Assembly (NCBI GenBank): GCA_900316105.1
Contig: ONBR01000009.1
Span: 1 to 64,000, forward strand
Source: an uncultured Olsenella sp.
GTDB taxonomy: Bacteria; Actinomycetota; Coriobacteriia; Coriobacteriales; Atopobiaceae
Length of the DNA stretch: 64,000 nucleotides
Direction: 5' to 3'
Position numbers and translations under genes: made by a program
The notes under the pieces: model-generated
Told to the model about the DNA's origin: nothing
What the model saw: only the letters and a program-made list of their open reading frames with translations
The model's database searches: none
Shown: piece after piece, positions 8,415 through 17,295 of the stretch
Layout of the letters: each line of letters opens with the position of its first letter
How positions within the stretch are numbered: position 1 is the stretch's first letter

Positions 8415-9293
8415 GTCCTCGGTGTCAAGCAGCCACCAGCCGATATAGCCATCATCTGACACGTGGAACTGTTGGAGGCTTTCACAATATTGGGTGGGTC
8501 GTGCCCTTCTTGAGGCATCATCGGGAAACAGAGACCACGCCTGTTCGGGTGCGAGGATGATGACCTGGTCGCTTGAGGTTCCGTTTTCGCTGCTAATTGT
8601 TGTGGCGATTATTTGAGACTGCTCCTCCTGCGTGAAGGCTGAGTTGAGAAATGTTGAGTTCAGCCATGTCCTCAGCGTGGATAGATACCAATCAGACGAT
8701 TCTGCTTTTTCTAGCTCCCTATAATCTTGGAAGTCGAGAACATATCTGCTTACCAGCAGACACCTTCCATCCCCCTCAGCGAGCACTTTCCACTGGATGG
8801 GGTCATCGTTGGCAGTGGTATCGGTCTGAGCGTATTTGCCAAACGTAACGTATTTCGCTTCCTCGGCAAGCATCTCATCGTGGGCCGCTGCCCACATATC
8901 TAGGACATCGCCATTTAGATACTCAACGCTGGCATCCTCCGAGATTATCTCAAAAGAAGTTAGGTCGCCAGTTTCCGTTTTTAACACCCAGCTCTCCGTG
9001 CCGTCAGTATATAAGTCGATAGGCAAGGTGGCCTCGCGCTGCTCATCGCCGACCGTATATTTCACGACCACAACTTCGGTCCATCGGCTGTAATTCGTGT
9101 TCGTCGCCGTTATGATCGTCTCATAGCCTGAATAGTCATCATTAACAGACACGCCCTCCACGGTTATCTTGTGCCCAGAATCAGCCTCCGACCCATTGCT
9201 GTCTCCAGAAGAGCTGCACGATGAGAGAAGCATGGAAAAGAGAAGAATCGCCGATGATCCCAAGACCGTGCGTCTCGTTACCTGCATGCCCAT
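8298..9293 (-). CDS. Lipoprotein with DUF6273-like domain
   Basis: The 331-residue product starts MGMQVTRRTVLGSSAILLF and has lipobox LLSSC, so it is exported (a Tat-like RR is present) and lipid-anchored. After a low-complexity linker (SSSGDSNGSEADSG) comes a beta-sandwich-like region, then a C-terminal half with the DUF6273 signature: YVTFGKYAQ, PIQWKVLAEGDGRCLLVSRYVLD, STLRTWLNSTFLNSAFTQEEQ and a final SEGVRPAIWVN. This domain is common in gut Firmicutes and Actinobacteria surface proteins and resembles a C-type-lectin or formylglycine-like fold; its role is unknown. The ATG at 9293 is chosen because AGGAGG stands 5 nt upstream; the frame stays open further upstream. Confidence 0.85.
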   Translation of the reverse strand: MGMQVTRRTVLGSSAILLFSMLLSSCSSSGDSNGSEADSGHKITVEGVSVNDDYSGYETIITATNTNYSRWTEVVVVKYTVGDEQREATLPIDLYTDGTESWVLKTETGDLTSFEIISEDASVEYLNGDVLDMWAAAHDEMLAEEAKYVTFGKYAQTDTTANDDPIQWKVLAEGDGRCLLVSRYVLDFQDYRELEKAESSDWYLSTLRTWLNSTFLNSAFTQEEQSQIIATTISSENGTSSDQVIILAPEQAWSLFPDDASRRARPTQYCESLQQFHVSDDGYIGWWLLDTEDSLYKPLVSPAGADENHPRTNESEGVRPAIWVNAGAIGR

Positions 9294-9445
9294 GCCAGCC
9301 TCCTGACAGCGCAAGCCATCACATCCATGGAAAGTAGTGCTCACGCTAAACGACTACCTATGCGATTCGTACTTGTTGCCAACATACAGCAGCCGAAACG
9401 AGCCATAACGAGAGTTCGGCAACGGTGAGTGATTTTCCAGTTTGT

Positions 9446-9488
9446 GACGCCCGCTTAGCCTGCAGAACAGCAGGCTGAGGTGGGCGTC
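9446..9488 (+). terminator. Strong stem-loop, terminator-like
   Basis: Outer stem GACGCCC (9446-9452) with GGGCGTC (9482-9488) and inner stem AGCCTGC (9457-9463) with GCAGGCT (9470-9476), followed by TTCTTCTT. No clear + strand gene precedes it, so it may be left from a lost gene or be a repeat element. Confidence 0.5.
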
Positions 9489-9594
9489 TTCTTCTTGTCT
9501 CGCGACTCCTAATCCAAGGAGGATCTTGTGGACGGAGAGCGAATGGGGAAAGAGGCGCTACCTGGACGTATCCATGCCCAAAGAGGTGCCGGAG

Positions 9595-9888
9595 TCATAG
9601 GCCCGCGGGACGTGGGGCCGAAATGAAAGTGCGCATGAAGATTGACAGTACCGACCGACCGCCGACCTTGCCCCTGCCGAAAGCGACCTTCTTGCGCAGC
9701 CTCAAGTGGTTTGCCGCTACTTCGTCCACCTTTGCATCGCTGAGTTTTACCTCTAGTCCCGCCCATTGCCAGCCGCGCTCGACAATGAAGCCCACTTCCA
9801 GTCCTTTGTCATCTCGGTAGTAATACAGACCCTTGTCCAGCCCTGGATATGTGGAAAGGAAGACCGAAAGTTCACGCAGGACAAGGTT
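9595..9888 (-). pseudogene. Remnant of a DUF4143-type AAA ATPase gene
   Basis: The frame encodes NLVLRELSVFL, then LYYYRDDKGLEVGFIVERGW and AGLEVKLSDAKVDEVAANHLRLRKKV, which is the C-terminal nuclease-like DUF4143 part of the common 'ATP-binding protein' family (normally about 400 aa with an N-terminal P-loop). The N-terminal ATPase portion is absent, the expected EVDF is changed to EVGF, and the frame then degrades (SIFMRTFISAPRPAGL, stop). I read it as a dead fragment of an accessory gene, consistent with the repeat-rich surroundings. The reading frame stays open to 9972, but the homologous part starts near 9888. Confidence 0.65.
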
Positions 9889-10099
9889 ACACCCCGTTCG
9901 CTTCCGATTTTGCACCCTGGTCACGTCAAGCCCCCGTGCAAAACAAGGCTTTGGACGCACCACGCAAGCCATCGGGACGGCGGTCTATGCAGCCTCCGGG
10001 CAAGCGCCGAGAGCGAGCCCCTGAGAGGCCGAATAAGGCGTCGGAAATGGCGACCACGTGTTCGGGGAAGGGGTCCGTTATGCATTTCCCAGAACGGCT

Positions 10100-10219
10100 A
10101 CCCGAGGGGTGCCGAATCTAGTCCGCATTCGACTTTTTTCGGCCAGCCGCCAACTGGGCAAACGCCGGGAATTCCCGAAATTTCCCGTTTGAATGCGGAC
10201 TAGATTCGGCACACCCGAG
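10100..10219. repeat. MITE-like inverted repeat with flanking direct repeat
   Basis: Perfect 22-bp inverted repeats at 10109-10130 (starts GTGCCGAATCTAG) and 10191-10212 (ends CTAGATTCGGCAC) enclose 60 bp. The 7-bp direct repeat ACCCGAG occurs at 10100-10106 and 10213-10219, as expected for a target-site duplication, with two extra G on the left. The interior holds CGGGAATTCCCG, itself a palindrome. No transposase is encoded, so this would be a non-autonomous element. Confidence 0.55.
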
Positions 10220-10295
10220 TAACATGCATAGAATCGGTCTGCAAGTGCATAGAATTGGGGCTCATCGCGCCTACCGAGGCGGCTCGGCGGCACCG

Positions 10296-10365
10296 CGGAC
10301 GCCTTGTGCGGACGCAGTTCGCGCGCGGCGCGTTGTTTGAGCCTCGGGCAGGCCCGTCGCGGAGC
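10296..10365 (+). repeat. Degenerate member of a conserved-core hairpin repeat
   Basis: GCAGTTC (10314-10320), a GC-rich spacer and TTGTTTGAGC (10333-10342) match the core of the elements at 19204-19290 and 51577-51652. Outer complementarity here is only partial (GACG with CGTC, CCT with AGG), so this copy seems decayed. Confidence 0.4.
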
Positions 10366-10390
10366 CCGTCTATTGGCAGACCTCGCTCTG

Positions 10391-10440
10391 TAGCCATAGG
10401 GGGTACTCCCTTATCCATAAGGGAGTACCCCCTATGGCTA
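10391..10440. repeat. Perfect 50-nt palindrome
   Basis: A 24-bp arm (TAGCCATAGGGGGTACTCCC..., 10391-10414) and its exact reverse complement (10417-10440) are separated by only CC. The core AGGGGGTACTCCCTT also occurs in the palindrome at 49785-49853, so this is a dispersed family. It lies downstream of uvrB and may end its transcript, though no T-run follows. Confidence 0.8.
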
Positions 10441-10476
10441 TGAGCACTGGGCAAGGGGCCAGGCCGCTCCCCCAGC

Positions 10477-12825
10477 CTAGTGCTTGTGCTTCCGGTACTT
10501 GCGCCGGGTAGCGTGGGCCGACCCCTTCCGGTCCGTAGCTTTCAGGCGCGCTATCACGTCGTCTGCGGACTCACCCGAAAGACGGCTCCTCAGGGCCACG
10601 ATCTGGTCGCGCAGCTTTGCCGCCCTCTCGTAGTCCATGTCGGCCGAAGCCTGAATCATTTCGTCTTCCAGAGAACCCAGCACCTTTGACAATTCCTGCT
10701 TGGGCAGAGCCGAGAGCTCCTCCGCCACCGCGTCCGCGGCAGCCTCGCGCGCAGCAACCACATCCTCGGGCGACATGGCCTCGTCTCCCTTGCCCGTAAA
10801 GAACTCGCCGTCCACACGACTCTTGGTCGCCAGAGTGTCAGACGCCTCCTCGATGAAGCTCGCCACGTCGGTGATGGACTTCTTGATGGTCTGGGGCACG
10901 ATGCCGTGCTCCTCGTTGTACGCCTCCTGGATACGCCGGCGCCGAGCCGTCTCGTCGATGGCCTCTCGCATGGAGTCCGTGATGCTGTCCGCGTACATGA
11001 TGACCTGTCCATGGGCGTTACGCGCGGCGCGGCCCATGGTCTGTATGAGGCCACGACGGTTGCGCAAGAAGCCCTCCTTGTCGGCATCCAGGATGGCAAC
11101 GAGCGAGACCTCGGGAATGTCCAGGCCCTCACGCAGGAGGTTGATGCCCACCAGGACGTCAATCTTTCCCAGGCGCAGGTCGCGGATGATGTCCACGCGG
11201 TCCAGTGTCGCCGTGTCGGAGTGCATGTAGTTCACGCGGATGCCCTCGTCCAGGAGGTGGTCGGTCAGGTCCTCGGCCATGCGCTTGGTGAGCGTCGTCA
11301 CCAGGACGCGCTCCTTCTTTGCTATGCGGGCCTTGATCTCGTCCAAGAGGTCGTCGATCTGACCGCGCACGGGGCGGACCTCGACCTTCGGGTCCAAGAG
11401 GCCCGTGGGACGAATGACCTGCTCGACCTCCTGCTGGCTCACCCGCTCCTCGTAGTCGCCTGGCGTTGCCGAGACGTAGATGAACTGGGGGATGCGCTGC
11501 TCGAACTCGTCGTAGCGCAGGGGTCGGTTGTCCAGGGCCGATGGCAGGCGGAAGCCATGGTCCACCAGGGTCACCTTGCGGGATCGGTCGCCCTCGTACA
11601 TGCCGCGGATCTGCGGGACCGTGACGTGGGACTCGTCGATGATGCAGAGCATGTCCTTGGGGAAGTAGTCGATCAAGGTGTAGGGCGGCTCGCCGGGGCG
11701 ACGCCCGTCCATGTGGCGTGAGTAGTTCTCGATGCCGGAGCAGTAGCCCATGGTCTCAAGCATCTCGATGTCGTAGCCCGTACGCTGGGCCAGGCGCTGG
11801 GCCTCCAGGATCATGTCGTTGGCCTTGAGCTCGGCCACGCGGTCCTCCAGCTCCTTCTCGATCGTCTTGATGGCGTGGTTGATCTTTGGCCGCTCGGTCA
11901 CGTAGTGGGAGGCAGGCCAGATGGGGATGGCATCATACTCGCGGACGATCTCTCCCGAGACGTTGTCGATCTCGGCGATGAGCTCCACCTCGTCGCCAAA
12001 GAAGCTGACGCGCAGGGGGTTCTCCGCGTAGGGCGGAAAGACGTCCACGGTGTCCCCACGCACGCGGAAGGTCCCGCGCGAGAGGTCGTAGTCGTTGCGG
12101 TCGTACTGGATGTCTATGAGCTCGTGAATGAGGTCGTCACGCTCCAGGGGCACGGACTTGTCGACGTTGGGCGCCAGGCCAGCGTAGTCCTGGGGCGAGC
12201 CGATGCCGTAGATGCAGGAGACCGAGGCCACCACGATCACGTCGCGGCGGCTGAGCAGGCTCGAGGTGGCCTGGTGACGGAGCTTCTCGACCTCCTCGTT
12301 GATGGAGGCGTCCTTTTCGATGTAGGTGTCCGTCTGGGGCACGTAGGCCTCGGGCTGGTAGTAGTCATAGTAGGAGACGAAGTAGACCACCGCGTTGTTG
12401 GGAAAGAGCTCCTTCATCTCGGACGCCACCTGGGCGGCCAGGGTCTTGTTGGGCTCCATGATCAGGGTGGGGCGCTGGACGGACTCGATGACCTTTGCCA
12501 TCGAGAAGGTCTTGCCCGAACCAGTCACGCCCAGCAGGGTCTGATAGCGCAGACCATCCTCCACACCCTTCGAGAGCTTCTGGATGGCCTGGGGCTGGTC
12601 ACCCGCGGGCTCGAAGGGCGAGACGACCTCCAGGCGCTCGTCACCGTGCTCCAGTCCAAAGCGCTTGAGCTCTGCGCCAAAGCGCTCCTTTGCCTCGGGC
12701 GTGCCCGCCAGGGGCTCGTAGGTGATTGTCTTTCCGCGCTCATCCACAAAGGTGCGCGGAGCACCGTCGCTCGTGAGCGTCGATGGGTCCAACTGCATGT
12801 CATCCGTCTGCGTGGCCTTGGCCAT
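10477..12825 (-). CDS. uvrB: Excinuclease ABC subunit B
   Basis: UvrB (782 aa) is the damage-verifying helicase of nucleotide excision repair and works with UvrA and UvrC in the cytoplasm. Seen: Walker A GVTGSGKT, the beta-hairpin region [31 protein letters not shown]-type box CIIDESH, motif VSATPGDYE, motif [11 protein letters not shown], and a C-terminal UVR domain ([20 protein letters not shown]). It ends with a basic KYRKHKH tail. The ATG at 12825 follows GGAGG with 8 nt spacing; upstream in-frame TTG at 12840 is less likely. An N-terminal extension of about 50 residues precedes the usual start of homology. Confidence 0.98.
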   Translation of the reverse strand: MAKATQTDDMQLDPSTLTSDGAPRTFVDERGKTITYEPLAGTPEAKERFGAELKRFGLEHGDERLEVVSPFEPAGDQPQAIQKLSKGVEDGLRYQTLLGVTGSGKTFSMAKVIESVQRPTLIMEPNKTLAAQVASEMKELFPNNAVVYFVSYYDYYQPEAYVPQTDTYIEKDASINEEVEKLRHQATSSLLSRRDVIVVASVSCIYGIGSPQDYAGLAPNVDKSVPLERDDLIHELIDIQYDRNDYDLSRGTFRVRGDTVDVFPPYAENPLRVSFFGDEVELIAEIDNVSGEIVREYDAIPIWPASHYVTERPKINHAIKTIEKELEDRVAELKANDMILEAQRLAQRTGYDIEMLETMGYCSGIENYSRHMDGRRPGEPPYTLIDYFPKDMLCIIDESHVTVPQIRGMYEGDRSRKVTLVDHGFRLPSALDNRPLRYDEFEQRIPQFIYVSATPGDYEERVSQQEVEQVIRPTGLLDPKVEVRPVRGQIDDLLDEIKARIAKKERVLVTTLTKRMAEDLTDHLLDEGIRVNYMHSDTATLDRVDIIRDLRLGKIDVLVGINLLREGLDIPEVSLVAILDADKEGFLRNRRGLIQTMGRAARNAHGQVIMYADSITDSMREAIDETARRRRIQEAYNEEHGIVPQTIKKSITDVASFIEEASDTLATKSRVDGEFFTGKGDEAMSPEDVVAAREAAADAVAEELSALPKQELSKVLGSLEDEMIQASADMDYERAAKLRDQIVALRSRLSGESADDVIARLKATDRKGSAHATRRKYRKHKH

Positions 12826-12899
12826 GTCAGCAGCCTCCAAACGAACTAATGGAGAAACGAAGCAAAGAGAAGCGAACGGCCCCAGGCTCCCTTGCGAGC

Positions 12900-13517
12900 C
12901 TAGGACTTTGCGTTCGTGGTGATCCCCATGGGATAGAGGTCCTTGTAGTGACCGTAGGCCTCGTTGACTCGGACCAGGTAGTTGGCGGTCTCTGCATAGG
13001 TGATGTTAGACGATATGTCGCCACCCGAGCTCTGCCATCCGCTCACGCTGCCCAGGCCTGCGTTGTAGGCGGCAATGACCTCGTCGGTGGAACCGAGGTG
13101 CTGCTGGAGATATCCCAGGTAGGCTATGCCAAATTCCATGTTGGTCGTGGGATCCGTGAGCTTCTGGTAGTCGTACTGGTCAGCGTCCACCATGCCCTGG
13201 CGGACCATCTCCTGGGCGGTCGAGGGCATGAGCTGCATAAGGCCCACGGCACCTGCCGCGGAGTTCGCGTCAGCCTGCCAGTTGGACTCGCACTTGATGA
13301 CAGCACAGACCAGGTAGGGGTCCACCCCGTACTTCTGGGACTCGGACTGGATGAATGCGGAGTACTCCACGGGATAGAAGGTGGACCGGACCATGGGAGC
13401 AGGAGCGAGGGCGACAAAGCCATCGATGGCAAAGGTAAATATGCAAACGAGAATCATCGCCACGATGGGCAAGGTCCTATACCAGCGAAAGAAGCGCGGC
13501 CTCTCCTCTGCTCCCAA
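12900..13517 (-). CDS. Membrane-anchored lytic transglycosylase (SLT domain)
   Basis: This 205-residue protein has one N-terminal membrane helix ([22 protein letters not shown]) and an extracellular SLT/lysozyme-like domain. The catalytic Glu lies in [29 protein letters not shown], the typical ES...GLMQ signature, and [17 protein letters not shown] and [13 protein letters not shown] complete the fold. It cleaves peptidoglycan glycan strands with 1,6-anhydro product formation, probably for wall remodelling. The start is TTG at 13517 just after coaE, whose last codons carry its GAAGGTG ribosome binding site, so the two are co-translated. Confidence 0.93.
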   Translation of the reverse strand: MGAEERPRFFRWYRTLPIVAMILVCIFTFAIDGFVALAPAPMVRSTFYPVEYSAFIQSESQKYGVDPYLVCAVIKCESNWQADANSAAGAVGLMQLMPSTAQEMVRQGMVDADQYDYQKLTDPTTNMEFGIAYLGYLQQHLGSTDEVIAAYNAGLGSVSGWQSSGGDISSNITYAETANYLVRVNEAYGHYKDLYPMGITTNAKS

Positions 13518-13521
13518 ATGT

Positions 13522-14136
13522 CTACACCTTCTTCCAGTCTGCTTGCTCGCGGGCCTCCCACCACTGATGAACTTGGGAGAGAAGACCCTCGAGGTCAGAA
13601 TCGTTTTCGATCAGCGTGTCCGCGTGAGCCTTCAGGTACTCGTCCGAGGGCTGCTGGGCCAGTCGGCGCTCGAAGTCGCTCGCATCCATGCCGCGTCCCA
13701 CCGCCTGGCGAAGGCGCTGCCCATAGGGACAGATCACGCACACGATCTCGTCCGCAAGGTCAAAGAGGGACTCAGACCTGTCCAGGAGGGGAATCTCGAC
13801 GATGCAGCAGCTGACTCCCCCATCCGCTGCCTGGCTCACGCGCTGACGGAGCAGGTCGCGAATGTAAGGCAGCTCAAGCTCCTCGAGGCGCCTTGTCTCT
13901 CTTGCGCTGGCAAAGGCACGCTGGGCGAGCAGCCCACGGTCGAGCTCGCCCGTCCCTGCGTCCAGAAGGTCAGAGCCAAACTCCTGGGCTATGACCGAAA
14001 GGCAGGGACTCCCCGCCTCCAGGACGTCGCGCGAGAGCTGATCGGCATCGATGCGCAAGGCACCCAGGTGCTCCAACTCGTGGGCGACCGTGGACTTGCC
14101 CGACGCGATTCCCCCCGCAAGAAAGACCGTGTACAT
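13522..14136 (-). CDS. coaE: Dephospho-CoA kinase
   Basis: CoaE (204 aa) phosphorylates the 3'-OH of dephospho-CoA with ATP, the last step of coenzyme A synthesis. It shows the P-loop LAGGIASGKSTVA, the DADQLSRDV substrate-binding motif, VEIPLLDRSESLF and a C-terminal LIENDSDLEGL, all typical. The ATG at 14136 is preceded by AGGTGA; an in-frame GTG at 14145 touches the stop of the upstream zinc-ribbon gene. The coaE-uvrB neighbourhood is common in Actinobacteria. Confidence 0.95.
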   Translation of the reverse strand: MYTVFLAGGIASGKSTVAHELEHLGALRIDADQLSRDVLEAGSPCLSVIAQEFGSDLLDAGTGELDRGLLAQRAFASARETRRLEELELPYIRDLLRQRVSQAADGGVSCCIVEIPLLDRSESLFDLADEIVCVICPYGQRLRQAVGRGMDASDFERRLAQQPSDEYLKAHADTLIENDSDLEGLLSQVHQWWEAREQADWKKV

Positions 14137-14145
14137 GCCAGTCAC

Positions 14146-14541
14146 CTAGCTCTGGACGTCGAACTTCTGGTGGCACTGGGGGCAGGTCACGCGCAGGTGG
14201 CCCTTGCCGCGGGGCACGCGAACGTGCTGGTGGCAGTTGGGGCAGGTGGCGTGAACGTACTTGTCATGCTCCTCCTTGGCCGCTTTGGGGTTCTTGAGCC
14301 AGGGCAGGATGGGGGCAATGAGGTCCTTGAAGGCATCGTTCTCCTCCGCGCGGTCGTCCACCTTGGTCGAGACCATGCGGAAGGCCGCGTAGGCAATGAG
14401 GACCAGCACGATGACCGTCAGGGGCGTGACCTGGGCAAAGAGGTTGATCACAAAAAGGACCAGGGCAACGCCCACGATGGCCATGGCCAGCTCGTCGGCC
14501 CCGTTGCGTCCCGCCATGAAGTCCTTGTTCCTATCTGCCAT
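14146..14541 (-). CDS. Zinc-ribbon membrane protein of unknown function
   Basis: The 131-residue protein has two adjacent hydrophobic helices (ELAMAIVGVALVLFVINLFA and LTVIVLVLIAYAAFRMV), a charged linker and a C-terminal zinc ribbon with CPNCHQHVRVPRGKGHLRVTC followed by CPQCHQKF (two CxxC pairs). Such proteins are often annotated only as zinc-ribbon domain proteins; no activity can be assigned. It starts the coaE-slt-uvrB cluster, with GGGAGG upstream of the ATG at 14541 and coaE following directly. Confidence 0.85.
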   Translation of the reverse strand: MADRNKDFMAGRNGADELAMAIVGVALVLFVINLFAQVTPLTVIVLVLIAYAAFRMVSTKVDDRAEENDAFKDLIAPILPWLKNPKAAKEEHDKYVHATCPNCHQHVRVPRGKGHLRVTCPQCHQKFDVQS

Positions 14542-14633
14542 AAAAGACATCCTCCCGATTCCAAGGCCGTCCGACGAATGCGCCAGGCGGCCCCATTTCC
14601 TGCCTTCATTCTAGAGAAGGACCAGCCGCCCCG

Positions 14634-15701
14634 CTAGGCCGAGGCGACCTGGGCTCCCTTCCCCATCAAGTAGGCATAGGCCAGCTTCTGGGTCTGCACC
14701 AGTGCGTCCACATGGCAGCGCTCGCGGCCGTGGGTGTTCAGACACGCCATGCCAAAGGCGCCGCTGCGCAGGTTGTTGCCCAGGACGTAGGCAGCGTTGG
14801 CGTCCGTGGAGTAGTGGAAGCATACCTGGGTGTTCCACCGACCCTCGTCGCAGGCCTCCTGGGCGCACCGGATCAGCTGGTTGGAGAGGTCCCAGTCGTA
14901 GGGACCCTTGTGGTCGCTCACAATCACGCCCACGCTGTGCTCGTCGCCGTCGTAGTCGGGGCCCAGGAGGGTGATGTCAAGGGCCACGTACTCGTCCACC
15001 TCGTCGGGGACGTAGGCCCCGCCGTGGCCGATCTCCTCGTAGATGGGGAAGGCAAAGAGGGTGTCGTAGGCGGGCTTCTGGCCGACCTGGGCCAGCTGGT
15101 CCAGAAGGTCCAGGAGGACTGCCACGGCGCCCTTGTCGTCGATGTGGCGGCTCACGATGTAGCCGTTGTCGAAGGCCTGGAAGTGGGGGTCAATCGACAC
15201 GATGGCGCCCTGGGTCACGCCCAGGCCCCGGGCGTCCTCGGGATCCTTGACGTCGGCGATCAGCGAGACGGACATGTTGTCCTCGTCGCGCGGGGTGGTT
15301 CGGCATTCCTCGAAGACGTGGACCGAGTGCTTGTTGCAGATGACCTGCCCATCCAGGGTCCGGCCGTCGCGGCAGTGGACCCGGCAGGTCTCGCCCTCCA
15401 GGCTGTGGTAGTTGATGCCACCCAGCTGGCGGACGCGCAGGGTACCGTCCTCGTTGAAGCCGCGGACGATGAGGCCGATGGTGTCCAGGTGGGCGCCCAG
15501 GCAAACCGTCTTCTGGCTGGACTGGCCGGGCACCTTGACATAGGCCGTGGCCTTGTGGTCCACGGTCATCTGGTAGCCACGGGCCTCCAGCCAGTCGCGC
15601 AGCCAGGCATGGATCTGGGGATAGTAGCCCACGGTGGAGTCCAGCTCCACCAGGTCCTTAAGAAGGGCGGTCAGACGGTAGGGGTCATAGGTGATGGTCA
15701 T
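14634..15701 (-). CDS. M42 family glutamyl/deblocking aminopeptidase
   Basis: This 355-residue cytoplasmic metallopeptidase removes N-terminal residues from peptides using two metal ions and forms tetrahedral complexes in known relatives. The ligand motifs are in place: GAHLDTIG, RHIDDKGAVAVLLDLL, YEEIGHGGAYVP (catalytic Glu pair) and DITLLGP. ATG 15701 follows AAGGA by 6 nt; the frame stays open upstream but that part overlaps the pepT terminus out of register. It sits 58 bp after pepT and close to the oligopeptide importer, fitting peptide utilisation. Confidence 0.93.
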   Translation of the reverse strand: MTITYDPYRLTALLKDLVELDSTVGYYPQIHAWLRDWLEARGYQMTVDHKATAYVKVPGQSSQKTVCLGAHLDTIGLIVRGFNEDGTLRVRQLGGINYHSLEGETCRVHCRDGRTLDGQVICNKHSVHVFEECRTTPRDEDNMSVSLIADVKDPEDARGLGVTQGAIVSIDPHFQAFDNGYIVSRHIDDKGAVAVLLDLLDQLAQVGQKPAYDTLFAFPIYEEIGHGGAYVPDEVDEYVALDITLLGPDYDGDEHSVGVIVSDHKGPYDWDLSNQLIRCAQEACDEGRWNTQVCFHYSTDANAAYVLGNNLRSGAFGMACLNTHGRERCHVDALVQTQKLAYAYLMGKGAQVASA

Positions 15702-15759
15702 CTTGGTTCCTTGTCTTGGTAGGTCTGGGAAAGCGCGGGGCGTGACGCGGGACGGCGAT

Positions 15760-17028
15760 TTACTCTTCCTTCTGGGGTACGGCGTAGCGGGCCACCAGGT
15801 CCACCAGGACGTCCACCATGCCCTCAAGCTCGGGCACAGGCACGAACTCCATGACCCCGTGGGCGTTGTAGTAGCCGGCCGACAGGTTGGCGCAGGGGAA
15901 GCCCCGGAAGGAGAGCTGGGACCCGTCGGTGCCGCCCCGCATGGGAATGCAACGCATCTCGTGGCCCTGGGAGGCGTAGGCAAGGCGAGCGTTCTGGATC
16001 AGGTGCTTGTTCTCGGGGCGCAGGATCACGTCGGCCAGGTTGTAGTACTGGTCGCGGACCTCGATGGTCAGGACCTCCTTGCCCATCCGCTGGTTGAAGT
16101 AGGACACGGCGTCCACCATGAGCTGCTTGCGGGCCTCGAACTTCTGCTTGTCGTGGTCGCGGATGATGTAGCCGGCCTCGGCCTCCTCGCAGTTGCCCGA
16201 GACCCCCGTGAGGTAGTAGAAGCCCTCGTATTCCTGGGTGTACTCGGGGCGGTCCTGGGCGGGCAGGAGCTCGTTGTAGCGCATCAGACACTCGGCCGCG
16301 TTGATCATGAGGCCCTTGGCCGTGCCGGTGTGGACCGAGAGGCCCTTTGCCTTGACCTTGGCCTCGGCGGCGTTGAAGGTCTCGTAGCAGAACTCGCCGA
16401 TGGGGCCGCCGTCGATGGTGTAGCCGTACTGGGCGCCAAAGGCCTCGATGTCCAGGAGGGCAGCGCCGTGGCCAATCTCCTCGTCGGGAACGAAGGCCAT
16501 GGCCAGGCGGGGGTGGGGCAGGCTGGGGTCAGCCTTGAGCCTGGCCAGGAGGCTCACCATCTCGGCGTCACCGGCCTTGTCGTCGCCGCCCAGGAGGCTG
16601 GTGCCATCGGTGGTAATGATGTCCCAGCCCACCATGTGCTCCAGACCGGGGTTGGTCTGGGGGCTCACGGCCACCTCCTTGCCGTCACGGTCGGTGCCTA
16701 TGACCAGCTTGCCTCCCTCGTAGTGCTTGATCTGGGGACGGACGGGAGACCCGTAGCTCTGCCAGGCCGTGTCGATGTGGCAGCAGAAGCCCAGGGTGGG
16801 CAGGTCCTCGCAGCCCTCGGAGGCGGGCCAGTGGCAGAGGACGTAGGCGTGGTCATCCACGGTCACGTCCTGGGCACCCAGTTCCTTGAGGTCGTCGGCG
16901 ATGGCGCGGGCAATTTCGAACTGGGCGGGGGTGGTGGGAATGTTTTCGGGAACGGTGGGGTCTTTGGTCTCGTCGGACTGGGACGCAATCTTGCAGTAGC
17001 GGATGAAACGGTCGACTACGTCGCTCAA
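15760..17028 (-). CDS. pepT: Peptidase T (tripeptide aminopeptidase)
   Basis: PepT (422 aa, M20B family) hydrolyses the N-terminal residue of tripeptides in the cytoplasm. Metal-binding and catalytic motifs: GFCCHIDTAW (His, Asp), LLGGDDKAG (bridging Asp), FVPDEEIGHGA (Glu pair), TIDGGPIGE and, near the C-terminus, IPMRGGTDGSQLSFRG. The start is TTG at 17028 with AAGGAG seven bases upstream. Together with the M42 peptidase and the opp genes it makes a peptide-feeding block. It is divergent from the binding protein gene at 17296; the 267-bp gap holds GC-rich direct repeats but no gene. Confidence 0.96.
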   Translation of the reverse strand: MSDVVDRFIRYCKIASQSDETKDPTVPENIPTTPAQFEIARAIADDLKELGAQDVTVDDHAYVLCHWPASEGCEDLPTLGFCCHIDTAWQSYGSPVRPQIKHYEGGKLVIGTDRDGKEVAVSPQTNPGLEHMVGWDIITTDGTSLLGGDDKAGDAEMVSLLARLKADPSLPHPRLAMAFVPDEEIGHGAALLDIEAFGAQYGYTIDGGPIGEFCYETFNAAEAKVKAKGLSVHTGTAKGLMINAAECLMRYNELLPAQDRPEYTQEYEGFYYLTGVSGNCEEAEAGYIIRDHDKQKFEARKQLMVDAVSYFNQRMGKEVLTIEVRDQYYNLADVILRPENKHLIQNARLAYASQGHEMRCIPMRGGTDGSQLSFRGFPCANLSAGYYNAHGVMEFVPVPELEGMVDVLVDLVARYAVPQKEE

Positions 17029-17295
17029 GGTGATACTCCTTCGGTTGTGGTGGCGCCGGCGCGGGCGCAGGCTCGGGTACCGTGCCGGCGCGGGATTGAA
17101 CGGCTCCTATGCTAGCGTTTCGCGGACGCCGAACGCAAAAAAGCGATAGCCGGCTATGGACATTTCGAAGGTAAGGCCTGCGTTACGGAAGGGTAGGATG
17201 TAAGACAAGATTCTCTTAATTCTCGTAGAATTGCTATGAATTCGCAGCAAGACGGGCAATTCGCACCCCAGGCACTCGATCGAAAGGAAGCACAC

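Noticed and set aside
10906-11721. Long + strand ORFs opposite uvrB and other high-GC genes
   Set aside because: They are antisense shadows of strongly supported genes and show Val/Leu/Gly/Asp-rich composition without domains.
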